From an uncultured Planctomyces sp. (GTDB taxonomy: Bacteria; Planctomycetota; Planctomycetia; Planctomycetales; Planctomycetaceae): a stretch of DNA of 36,507 nt. The first letter of the stretch is position 1. Each line of letters opens with the position of its first letter. Position numbers and translations under genes: made by a program. The stretch lies in NCBI GenBank assembly GCA_937899075.1, contig CALDJX010000667.1, positions 1 to 36,507 of the forward strand, given 5' to 3'. The notes beneath the pieces were generated by a model. That model was not told the origin of the DNA. It searched no databases and saw only the letters and a list, made by a program, of their open reading frames with translations. Shown here one piece after another: positions 9,808 through 18,290 of this stretch.

Positions 9808-12800
9808 TTATGGCAGACGGCGCACTCGAATACTCCGAAAATAGAAAACGCTGCCGGGGTCGTGAGCCTGGATCGCGATGGCTCCGCCCCTGGGATCGAT
9901 CAAACGTTTGGCTCGGGATGCCGGACGTTCCGGATTCGGCGGCTCGATATAGTCCGTCACTTTCTGCCCATTCAACCAGACCTCAATGTGCTTGCCGTCG
10001 ACCTTGAATCTCAGCGTGAACCATTTCGTTTCGTCGACGGGTGACTCGGCAAGATCAACGACCGCGTACAGGCTGCCGGTCTTTCGTTTCTCTTTGGCCG
10101 TGCTGTTGAGCTGAACTTCGTAGCCCTTATTCAGGTACTTCTTGTTTCTCAACTCGCGGTCCGTGTGGAAAAAGATTCCAGAGTTCGAATTCGGCTCGGC
10201 CCGAACCTCAGCTTCGAATTCAAAGTTTATAAAGGCGTCGTCCTCGGAATCCTCGCCGGTGTAGAACAGGTGCGACATCCCGTTGAGGCCGTGAGCCTTC
10301 AGCAAACCATCCTCGACCGAAAACGATTTCGGCTTAACGTTTGCTTGCCAACCAGCCAGGTCGCGACCGTTGAAAAGCGAGATCCAGTCATCGCCTGCGG
10401 CTGGTAACGGAACCTGCTTGCCAGTGCCAAGGTACGCAATCAGATCCCGCGTCTGAGTGAACGTCAACGTTTTGAGCTGCCCCTCGGGCATCATTGAAAC
10501 GTCCGACTTCTTTCGAACTTCGATTTCGTCAACCGGAATAACAATGTCTGAATCGATCGTTGAAATCGTGATCGCCGCGTTCGTTTCTGACTTCACCAGG
10601 CCTGTCACGACTCGACCGGATTCGGTCTGAATAACCTCCATTTGAAAGTCTCGCGAAATCTGCGCGTTCGGATCGACGAGATTCTCCAGGACATAATCCA
10701 GATTGTTTCGCTGAGCCCCGGTGATGTCGGGTCCAACCTTGCGACCGTCGCCAAACAGTTGATGGCAGTTCGCGCACAACTTTGAAAAAACCGCGCGACC
10801 GGCACTGAGGTCGCCGTGCGAAAGTTCGTGATCCGTTAATCGCTGTTTGAAACCCGCAATGCGTCGCGCACGATCCTTCGGTGTCGCTCGAACTTCTCCC
10901 CATGCTTTGCTCAACCGATCCGTCAGGCCTTCATCGCCCAGGTTTCGAATCTGCCGAGCGGTAAAAGCCGGAACATCTGTCCGCGCAACCCGTCCGGCCT
11001 CGATCTCTGTCAGTAATTCCGCCGCCCAACTGGCTCGCGAGGCCAGCGCCTGAACTGCCTGCTGACGGGACGTGGCCGACATCTCGGTGTACCGGCCGAG
11101 GATCGTGCGAACGGTTTCCGAATGCTCATATTCAGAGAGACCTTGCAGCACGTTTCGCAAGACAGCTTCGTCATCGATCAACCGCAGCAGAACGATGTCG
11201 AACCCATCAACCTTACTAGCGACCAGCGAATCGATGGCGACAATCCTGTCGGCCAACTTTGTTGAGCGATCTTCTGCTGCCGTCGTCAGCCGATCAATCG
11301 CCGCCTGATCGTTAAAGATCAGAGCCAGCCGAATCGCTCGCTGTTTAACTTTGGCGTCGCCGCTGCTCAGCAGTTTCGCGTAGGCCGAGCCCCATACGTC
11401 CGGCATGTCAACACGTCGGCGGCCTGCCAGCCCGGCCAGAATTCCAGCCAGCAGATCGCCACTCACAGCATCGTCATCGGACTCTGCAAGGACCGCAGTC
11501 AGTCGAGCCAGGCCAACTTCAGCTGGTTCCAGCGAAGCAATGCGGCGCGCCGCGTGTTGACGAACCTTTGACAACTTTGCGGTCGCAGCCAGCGAAGCAA
11601 ATTCCGACGGGTCGTCCAGAATCAATGGCTCGACCCCGTACCACACCATCAGAGGAATGTTGGCATCGCTGTTGTCTTCGGCGTGTGCTGCCAGAGCCTC
11701 GGCAATCGCCCACCGACTCTGATGAGAAAGCCGCTGCAACGCACTCGCCAGGAAAAGCCGAACCAATGGCGACGGATCAGCCGCAGCCAACTCGATCAAT
11801 CGCTGGACAGCCCGCGGCGACAAAGCAGCACTCTGCGAAAGATCGTCCGTCACCAGCGGCGACTTCTCCGAGCCAACTCGCCGATTCTCGACGAGAAGCT
11901 GAATCGCCCAGGTGCGGACGTGTTCGCTGTCGTCGTCGAGATCGTTTAACAATGTCGCTTCATCGAGACCGCCAATAACGTGCAGAGCCCAGAACGCTCG
12001 CAACCTTTTGGTCTCGTCGGACGCGGTGTCGAAAATTGATCGCAAGCTGGCGGCGGAGCTGTCCATGTTTGTGCCCGCCGCGGCGCGCTCCTGCAGAATT
12101 CGGCGAGCGTGCCTGACGAACCAGTCGTTGCGATGCTGTTGCAAATCGACCAGTCGCTCGTTGGTTGAGTTGGCAAGATTCAACACGGGCCGGTTCGGAG
12201 TCCCGTAAGCGATCCGGTAAATTCGTCCGGTGTGCCGCTGCGTGTTTCGCACACTGTGACACTCCCCGGTATCCGACCAGTCGATCACAAACACGCTGCC
12301 GTCTGGACCGTACTGCAAAGTGACTCCGACGAACCACGGATCGCGAGACCGCATGGTGTCCGACCCGTGCGACGCGAGGTAGCCCGACCCTGACCGCCTC
12401 AGAATGTCGTTGTTAATTCGCTTTCCGTGAATGTTGTTTGTGAAGAGCGTGTTCCGGTACTTGTCCGGCCAGTTGTCGCCGAGGTAGATCATCGTCCCGC
12501 AGTGAGCGTGTCCGCCGCCGGCCGCGTTCTCGGCTTCCGTGCCGGCGCCGTCGCGGTAGTTGGCCGTCCCCGTGTAATGAAGATGGTCGGCGATTGTGGG
12601 TATGCGTTCGTAAGCAAACTCGCTGGACTTACGATTTCGCCACGGCTCGTAATGAGCCCCCGGAATCACATGAAACAAATGAGGGTTCACGCAGTTCGTG
12701 ACGAATGCCTGACCGTGATCGTTCCAGTCGATGCCCCACGGATTGGTCGTGCCGTCGACGTACGGCTCCCAGACATGCCGGACAGGGTGATACCGATAAA

Positions 12801-13449
12801 CGCCGCCGTCAAATCGAACTCGTTCGTCGGCGGGCGTGTCTGGTTTGCCGATCATCGACCAGTTGGTTCGCCCGTGAGTTCCGTAGAGCCACCCGTCCGG
12901 TCCCCACGCAAAACCGTTGGCCAGATTGTGAGCGTTGGCATGAGTACCGAACCCGTCTAGCAGTACTTCCGGTTCACTGTCGGGCCGGTCGTCGCCGTTT
13001 CGATCAGGGATGAAGTACAGATTCGGTGGCGACATGACCCACGCTCCGCCGAAGCCGACTTCGATGCCGGTTACATAGTTGAGCTGGTCGTAGAACACGG
13101 TGCGTTTGTCGTGCCGGCCGTCGCCGTCGGTGTCTTCGAGAATGACAATCCGGTCGCCAGCCTTCGTGCCGTGATTCGGATAGTTGTAAGCCTCAGCCAC
13201 CCACAGCCGTCCTCGGTCATCAATCGAAAATCCGATCGGCTGTTTCACGTCCGGCTCAGCGGCGAACATCGTCACGTTGAACCCTTCGGGAACGAGCGTC
13301 GTCCGCGCCGCATCGTCTGCTGGCCACGGCTGATCGACTCCCGGTTCGGCTGCGTAGCCGCTGCCGCTCGGCAAGCCGACTTGCAAAAACACGAAGACAG
13401 AAACGGTGAGAGAGAAAGCGGTCCTTCGAAAATACAACGTGTCTCGCAT
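9808..13449 (-). CDS. PVC-type heme-binding CxxCH protein with dehydrogenase-like propeller, HEAT repeats and C-terminal DUF1080
   Basis: 1213 residues from ATG 13449, where a signal peptide begins (MRDTLYFRRTAFSLTVSVF, ending near GYAAEP). A GTG at 13494 would add 15 residues ahead of it. Residues about 40-430 are the PVC membrane-bound dehydrogenase-like propeller (VPEGFNVTMFAAEPDVKQP, DDRGRLWVAEAYNYPNHG). About 460-860 is a helical HEAT-like region. A cytochrome-c module follows with CANCH (C892, C895, H896) and the family-typical NLVDPNAQISRDFQ. Residues about 1019-1211 are DUF1080, a concanavalin-like fold seen in 3-keto-disaccharide hydrolases (WISLFNGRDLAGW, NSGIFFHTD). It probably acts in the periplasm on sugars or glycans with electron transfer through the heme; the substrate is not known. 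It is divergent from the DUF1501 gene at 13626 and shares a 176-bp promoter region with it. Confidence 0.93.
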   Translation of the reverse strand: MRDTLYFRRTAFSLTVSVFVFLQVGLPSGSGYAAEPGVDQPWPADDAARTTLVPEGFNVTMFAAEPDVKQPIGFSIDDRGRLWVAEAYNYPNHGTKAGDRIVILEDTDGDGRHDKRTVFYDQLNYVTGIEVGFGGAWVMSPPNLYFIPDRNGDDRPDSEPEVLLDGFGTHANAHNLANGFAWGPDGWLYGTHGRTNWSMIGKPDTPADERVRFDGGVYRYHPVRHVWEPYVDGTTNPWGIDWNDHGQAFVTNCVNPHLFHVIPGAHYEPWRNRKSSEFAYERIPTIADHLHYTGTANYRDGAGTEAENAAGGGHAHCGTMIYLGDNWPDKYRNTLFTNNIHGKRINNDILRRSGSGYLASHGSDTMRSRDPWFVGVTLQYGPDGSVFVIDWSDTGECHSVRNTQRHTGRIYRIAYGTPNRPVLNLANSTNERLVDLQQHRNDWFVRHARRILQERAAAGTNMDSSAASLRSIFDTASDETKRLRAFWALHVIGGLDEATLLNDLDDDSEHVRTWAIQLLVENRRVGSEKSPLVTDDLSQSAALSPRAVQRLIELAAADPSPLVRLFLASALQRLSHQSRWAIAEALAAHAEDNSDANIPLMVWYGVEPLILDDPSEFASLAATAKLSKVRQHAARRIASLEPAEVGLARLTAVLAESDDDAVSGDLLAGILAGLAGRRRVDMPDVWGSAYAKLLSSGDAKVKQRAIRLALIFNDQAAIDRLTTAAEDRSTKLADRIVAIDSLVASKVDGFDIVLLRLIDDEAVLRNVLQGLSEYEHSETVRTILGRYTEMSATSRQQAVQALASRASWAAELLTEIEAGRVARTDVPAFTARQIRNLGDEGLTDRLSKAWGEVRATPKDRARRIAGFKQRLTDHELSHGDLSAGRAVFSKLCANCHQLFGDGRKVGPDITGAQRNNLDYVLENLVDPNAQISRDFQMEVIQTESGRVVTGLVKSETNAAITISTIDSDIVIPVDEIEVRKKSDVSMMPEGQLKTLTFTQTRDLIAYLGTGKQVPLPAAGDDWISLFNGRDLAGWQANVKPKSFSVEDGLLKAHGLNGMSHLFYTGEDSEDDAFINFEFEAEVRAEPNSNSGIFFHTDRELRNKKYLNKGYEVQLNSTAKEKRKTGSLYAVVDLAESPVDETKWFTLRFKVDGKHIEVWLNGQKVTDYIEPPNPERPASRAKRLIDPRGGAIAIQAHDPGSVFYFRSIRVRRLP

Positions 13450-13625
13450 GTCGGCTCGCGATTTGAGGCTGGTTTGACTGAATCCGTTCCGCACATGATT
13501 TCAGCCAGAGCCCTGGCCTGCAACGACGTGCCGGATTCACCGTCCCGCAATTCGCGCCGACAGTCGATTCGTGATACGATCGATCTGCTGGTAACTTTTC
13601 CCACGACGACGAGGCAGCGGATTCA

Positions 13626-15107
13626 ATGACCACCCATTCTGCCGGAAAAACGCCATCAACTGACACGCTCTCCCGACGGAGCATGCTTCAAGCCGGAGCG
13701 ATCGGGACAATGGGCCTGTCGATGGCCGATGTCTGTGCGTTGCGAAGTCAGGCCGCGCGATCCGGCGACGGAAGTCCCGCGTCTCCCAAGGCTGTAATTT
13801 ACCTCTTCATGACCGGAGGCCCGTCGCAGCACGACACGTTCGATATGAAGCCCGACGGACCGGCCGACTACAAGGGCGAGTTCAGCCCGATTCAGACTCG
13901 CACACCCGGTACGGAAATCTGCGAGCACATGCCGATGCTTGCTCAGCGCAGCGAACACTGGTCGCTCGTTCGATCGCTCACCCACACTGACAGCGGCCAC
14001 GACCGCGGCACCTATGTCATGCTCACCGGCCGGTGTGACATCCCGTCCACGTTTCGGTCGAGTCTTCCGCAAGGATCAGACTGGCCATCGATCGCGGCCG
14101 TCGCCGGAGCGTCAACTCAGCGACGCCAGAATCTACCAACCAGCGTGGTGCTTCCCGAGAAAATTTATCACTCGAACACCGGCGTTTATCCCGGTCAGTT
14201 CGCCGGGTTGCTCGGCAGCCAGCACGAGCCGTGGATGATCGAAGCGACTGACAAGCCTCACGCCTACCACTCTTACTCGGGTGCGTTTCCGCAGTACCTC
14301 TTCAATCTGCATAAGGGCGAACCGTCCGACAAACTTGACTGGCGATTTGAAGTTCCGCATCTGTCGCTGCCCGAAGGCGTGCTCAATGATCGCTTCAAAC
14401 GGCGACGCGATCTGCTTGGCATCGTCGAGACTCAGCAGCAGGCCCTGACCCAACACGCCTCGACAGCGAAGTACGACCGCGACACCGAAGCGGCGATCAC
14501 GATGATGACCGACGCAAAAGTCAAAGCGGCGCTGGATGTCCGATCGTCCGATCCGAAAACGCTTGAACGATACGGCGACAACTCGTTCGGCTGGTCGCTG
14601 CTGATGGCTCGTCGCCTGGTCGAAGCGGGCGTCAACACCGTCCAGGTCAATCTCGGAAACTTCGGCAGCTGGGATCTTCACGGCAACAATTTCCCGCTCC
14701 TGAAGGACTACCTGTTCCCACCAACCGACCGAGCCGTCTCGGCACTGCTTGACGATCTGCACGAAAGCGGAATGCTCGACGACACGCTGGTCGTGATGGC
14801 TGGCGAATTCGGTCGAACCCCAAAGATCACCCACATCGCCCGCAACATTTACAAGCTGCCGGGTCGTGATCACTGGGCACCCTTGCAATCGGTTCTGTTT
14901 GCCGGTGGCGGAGTCCAGGGCGGACGCATCATCGGCTCGTCAGACAAAGACGGCGCGTACCCGGCCAGCGATCCGCAAAAACCCGAGAACTTCGCGTCGA
15001 CCATCTACCACGCCCTGGGAATTCCCCGCGAAGCCGTCTGGCACGATCTCTCAGGTCGCCCCAACCACGTTTACCTCGCCGATCCGATCGAAGGGCTGTT
15101 CAGTTAG
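13626..15107 (+). CDS. DUF1501 family exported protein (first copy)
   Basis: 493 residues from ATG 13626. The N-terminus has a Tat-like leader, LSRRSMLQAGAIGTMG at residues 15-30. The body is DUF1501, related to the alkaline-phosphatase/sulfatase fold: FMTGGPSQHDTFDMKP near residue 60, GTYVMLTGR near 130, LVEAGVNTVQVNLGNFGSWD near 340, GEFGRTPKI at 393-401, GRDHW after it, and a C-terminal DLSGRPNHVY. DUF1501 proteins are abundant in planctomycetes and usually sit beside DUF1549/DUF1553 genes; their reaction is not established. A second DUF1501 gene follows after 89 bp on the same strand, so the two are probably co-transcribed. The divergent neighbour is the CxxCH/DUF1080 gene. Confidence 0.92.
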   Translation: MTTHSAGKTPSTDTLSRRSMLQAGAIGTMGLSMADVCALRSQAARSGDGSPASPKAVIYLFMTGGPSQHDTFDMKPDGPADYKGEFSPIQTRTPGTEICEHMPMLAQRSEHWSLVRSLTHTDSGHDRGTYVMLTGRCDIPSTFRSSLPQGSDWPSIAAVAGASTQRRQNLPTSVVLPEKIYHSNTGVYPGQFAGLLGSQHEPWMIEATDKPHAYHSYSGAFPQYLFNLHKGEPSDKLDWRFEVPHLSLPEGVLNDRFKRRRDLLGIVETQQQALTQHASTAKYDRDTEAAITMMTDAKVKAALDVRSSDPKTLERYGDNSFGWSLLMARRLVEAGVNTVQVNLGNFGSWDLHGNNFPLLKDYLFPPTDRAVSALLDDLHESGMLDDTLVVMAGEFGRTPKITHIARNIYKLPGRDHWAPLQSVLFAGGGVQGGRIIGSSDKDGAYPASDPQKPENFASTIYHALGIPREAVWHDLSGRPNHVYLADPIEGLFS

Positions 15108-15196
15108 CTGATTCAGAGCGAGCTGATCCGTGATTCCGCATGACATTTAATTGACCGCTTAAAACGTCCTCACATTGAGTTAACGAGACACCGTTC

Positions 15197-16693
15197 ATGC
15201 TCCCCATTTTCGGAAGTCCCAAAACATTCTGCAGCGGATTCAGCCGGCGGGACCTGCTCCACATCGGCGCGGCTGGAGCGTTCTCCCCGCTGCTCGGTGA
15301 TGCAATGCGTGCCGAGGCTGCTCCAACATCAGGTGGTGCTGCTCCCGCAGCGCGAGCGAAGTCTGCAATCTTCATCTTTCTGTTCGGATCACCCCCTCAG
15401 CACGAGACGTTCGATCCAAAACCGGAAGCGGCTGCCGAAATTCAGGGCGAGATGCAGGCCATTCCGACCTCACTCCCCGGCTTGAACATCGGAGAAGGCC
15501 TCCCCCAGACAGCTCAGATCGCCGACCGACTGACAGTCGTCCGATCGATGACCCATGCCTACCCGATCCACTGTTGCGCATACGTCATGTCCGGCATGCC
15601 GAATTACAGCGTCCCTCTGGAAACGAAGCCGCGATCTCCCGAACACTGGCCGTACATGGGCTCGGTCGTCGACTACCTCGATACGCAACGCTGCGGCCTG
15701 CGCATGCCGAACGTTCCTCGCAACATCGGCGTCCCCTGGCGATTCTGCTCACGCGGAAGTTCATCCAACCAGGCTGGTCCCTACGGAGCATTCCTTGGCA
15801 ACGGCTTCGACCCCTTCTGGACGGACTTCTCCGGCAAAGGCACAACCATTGTTCCGAAGTTAACCGCTGCTCAGAAAGAGGACGTGCTCGACCCTCACGG
15901 CGGCATCGAACCCTCCGGACGTTTCAAGCTGGCCGCGGGTTGTCAGTTGCCGCAGGAAATCACGTCTCGCCGATTTGACGCTCGCAGGTATCTGCTCAAC
16001 CAGTTCGACAACTCACGAGCAAACATCCAGCGACACGCACGATCGACGAACTGGGACGATCACCAGCAGCGAGCGTTCTCACTGATTGGCTCCAACGGCG
16101 TTCGCGAAGCTCTCGACGTTCACAAAGAATCGGCAGCTCTACGCGAACGATATGGCATGACGCTGTTCGGCCAGTCGTGCCTTGCCGCTCGTCGGCTCGT
16201 GGAAGCCGGCGCCCGATTCGTAACGGTCTTCTGGGATCCTTTCGGCCCGCACGGAGCGTCAGTCTGGGACACTCACTCAAACCACTTTCCCCGCTTGAAG
16301 AATTACCTGCTGCCAGTCTTCGACCAGACCTATTCAACGTTGATCACAGACCTCGACGAACGCGGCCTGCTGGATGAAACGATGGTGCTTTGCACGAGCG
16401 AACACGGCCGCACGCCAAAGATCGACTCGGGGCCAGTCGGAGCCGCCCGACATCACTGGTCACGGACATACTCTTCGGTCTTTGCCGGAGGCGGCTTTGC
16501 ACGCGGACGAGTCGTCGGCCGGTCAGACGCCATCGGCGGCGACGTCGCCGAAACGCCGGTCTCGCCGAAAGACATGCAGGCCACCGCGTATCACCTGCTG
16601 GGCTTCCCACCCACCGCCACCGTCCCCGACCAAACCGGCCGCCCACACCCCATCGCCGGAGACGGCCAGGTCCGCAACGAGCTGATTGGCTGA
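15197..16693 (+). CDS. DUF1501 family exported protein (second copy)
   Basis: 498 residues from ATG 15197. The leader has the twin arginine FSRRDLLHIGAAGAF at residues 15-29. DUF1501 features: FGSPPQHETFDPKP near residue 65, AYPIHCCAYVMSG near 120-132, RLVEAGARFVTVFWDPFGPH near 335, then TSEHGRTPKID with E402-H403. The first and third copies have E-F at that place (GEFGRT), so this copy carries a His next to a presumed metal-site residue. The set DUF1501 (13626), DUF1501 (15197) looks like one transcription unit with an 89-bp gap. It ends 43 bp from the convergent third DUF1501 gene. Function unknown; probably periplasmic. Confidence 0.92.
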   Translation: MLPIFGSPKTFCSGFSRRDLLHIGAAGAFSPLLGDAMRAEAAPTSGGAAPAARAKSAIFIFLFGSPPQHETFDPKPEAAAEIQGEMQAIPTSLPGLNIGEGLPQTAQIADRLTVVRSMTHAYPIHCCAYVMSGMPNYSVPLETKPRSPEHWPYMGSVVDYLDTQRCGLRMPNVPRNIGVPWRFCSRGSSSNQAGPYGAFLGNGFDPFWTDFSGKGTTIVPKLTAAQKEDVLDPHGGIEPSGRFKLAAGCQLPQEITSRRFDARRYLLNQFDNSRANIQRHARSTNWDDHQQRAFSLIGSNGVREALDVHKESAALRERYGMTLFGQSCLAARRLVEAGARFVTVFWDPFGPHGASVWDTHSNHFPRLKNYLLPVFDQTYSTLITDLDERGLLDETMVLCTSEHGRTPKIDSGPVGAARHHWSRTYSSVFAGGGFARGRVVGRSDAIGGDVAETPVSPKDMQATAYHLLGFPPTATVPDQTGRPHPIAGDGQVRNELIG

Positions 16694-16706
16694 CGATTCC
16701 GTCAGC
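16689..16706. terminator. Short perfect stem-loop between convergent DUF1501 genes
   Basis: GCTGACG and CGTCAGC form a 7-bp perfect stem with a 4-base loop. It overlaps the stop codon of the plus-strand gene (TGA 16691-16693) and lies 30 bp from the end of the convergent minus-strand gene. There is no T-run on either side, so it is only a possible bidirectional transcription end signal. Confidence 0.3.
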
Positions 16707-16736
16707 ATATTCCGCGACCGATCGAGGGGTTGGGAA

Positions 16737-18242
16737 TTACGAAATCAGGTCGTGGATGACGTGGCCGTGGACGTCGGTCAGGCGGAAGTCTCTTCCCTGG
16801 TAACGATACGTCAGCCGTTTGTGGTCGATGCCGAGCAGATGCAGGATCGTCGCGTTGAGATCGTGGATGTGCATCGTGCCGGGCGTCCATTTTTCTTTGC
16901 TCGGTTGAGGATTCAGTGGAACGCCGTCGGAGTCTGCGATGTTGTAGCCGTACTCGTCGGTCTGGCCGTAGGTGATGCCTGGCTTGACTCCGCCGCCCGC
17001 CATCCATGTGGTAAAGCAGCGAGGATGGTGGTCGCGGCCGTAGTTTTCCCTGGTGAGATTTCCCTGGCAGTAGACCGTACGGCCAAACTCGCCGCCCCAG
17101 ACAACAAGCGTGTCTTCCAGCATCCCTCGTTGCTTGAGATCTCGAATCAGCGCCGCACTTCCCTGGTCGATGTCTTTGCACTGCGAGCCATGCTCGCGCG
17201 GAAGTCCGCCGTGCGCGTCCCATCCTCGATGGAAGATCTGGATGTTTCGCACGCCTCGCTCGGCCAGTCGACGAGCGTTGAGACAGCTCGCGGCAAACGT
17301 TCCCGGAGTTCTGGCATCCTCGCCGTAGAGTTCGAACGTCTCTTTCGTTTCGTCTGACAGGTCCATCAATTCCGGCACGGACGTCTGCATCCGATAAGCC
17401 ATCTCGTGCTGACGGATGCGGGCGACGATCTCCGGATCGGCGAAGCGTTTGTGCTGCTCGTTGTTCAGCGCCGCGAGAGCGTCCAACTGAACTCGACGAT
17501 CGCTGCTCGAAACGCCGGGCGGGTTGCTTAGATACAACACCGGATCTCCTTGGCTGCGCATCAGCATGCCCTGGTGATCGGACGGCAGAAATCCTGGTCC
17601 CCACAATCGGTTGAACAGACTTTGCTCCGCATGATTCGTCCGAGCGTGCATGACGACGTAATGCGGCAGGTTTTCGTTCATGCTGCCCAGCCCGTAACTC
17701 AGCCACGCACCAAGACTCGGCCGACCGGGAATCTGACTGCCGGTCTGAATGTACGTAATCGCCGGGTCGTGGTTGATGGCTTCGGTAAACGTGCTGTAGG
17801 TAACGCAAATGTCCTTCGCGACGCTCGCCATGTGCGGCAGCAACTCGCTGACCCACAAACCTCGATCGTTATTGTCGTGTTTGGTAAAGCGATATTTCGT
17901 TGGGCAAATCGGAAGACCACTCTTCTGGTTGGCGGTCATGCCGGTCACTCGTTGCCCGTTGCGGACTTCATCCGGCAACTGCTGGTTGAACTTCTTCGTC
18001 AGTCCAGGTTTGTAATCCCACAGGTCGAGATGACTGGGTCCTCCGCTCATGAAGAGGTAGATCACGCGTTTGGCTTTGGGAGCGTGATGCGTCGCCGGCA
18101 GCACTCCGCTGCGAGCAGCCTGCGATTCCGATGCCATCAACTGCCCGAGCGCCGCCGTCCCGAGTCCAAGAGCTGCTCGGCCAAAAAGTTGCCGCCGAGT
18201 CACCATCAACTCGTGTTCACGTATCGGGTTTTCGTGATTCAT
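16737..18242 (-). CDS. DUF1501 family exported protein (third copy), last gene of a sulfatase/DUF1549 operon
   Basis: 501 residues from ATG 18242; a GTG nine bases upstream is less likely. The start matches the common planctomycete pattern [12 protein letters not shown] followed by the twin-arginine segment [23 protein letters not shown]1501 motifs: [16 protein letters not shown] near residue 70, [16 protein letters not shown] near 200, [17 protein letters not shown] near 340, GGEFGRTVY with E385, GRDHHPRCF, and a C-terminal [14 protein letters not shown]. It begins 48 bp after the stop of the DUF1549/DUF1553 gene on the same strand. That pairing is the standard planctomycete arrangement, so the two proteins probably work together outside the cytoplasm. 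Their reaction is not known. Confidence 0.93.
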   Translation of the reverse strand: MNHENPIREHELMVTRRQLFGRAALGLGTAALGQLMASESQAARSGVLPATHHAPKAKRVIYLFMSGGPSHLDLWDYKPGLTKKFNQQLPDEVRNGQRVTGMTANQKSGLPICPTKYRFTKHDNNDRGLWVSELLPHMASVAKDICVTYSTFTEAINHDPAITYIQTGSQIPGRPSLGAWLSYGLGSMNENLPHYVVMHARTNHAEQSLFNRLWGPGFLPSDHQGMLMRSQGDPVLYLSNPPGVSSSDRRVQLDALAALNNEQHKRFADPEIVARIRQHEMAYRMQTSVPELMDLSDETKETFELYGEDARTPGTFAASCLNARRLAERGVRNIQIFHRGWDAHGGLPREHGSQCKDIDQGSAALIRDLKQRGMLEDTLVVWGGEFGRTVYCQGNLTRENYGRDHHPRCFTTWMAGGGVKPGITYGQTDEYGYNIADSDGVPLNPQPSKEKWTPGTMHIHDLNATILHLLGIDHKRLTYRYQGRDFRLTDVHGHVIHDLIS

Positions 18243-18290
18243 GACGACCACCGAGCGTTTCGAAAGAGCCGACCAAAGTCGACGTAATTT

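Noticed and set aside
14133..14888. 251-codon frame antisense to the first DUF1501 gene
   Set aside because: Shadow of the DUF1501 coding sequence.
16702..17856. 384-codon frame on the minus strand within the third DUF1501 gene
   Set aside because: Overlaps the true frame, is Arg/Ser/Gln-rich and has no motif.
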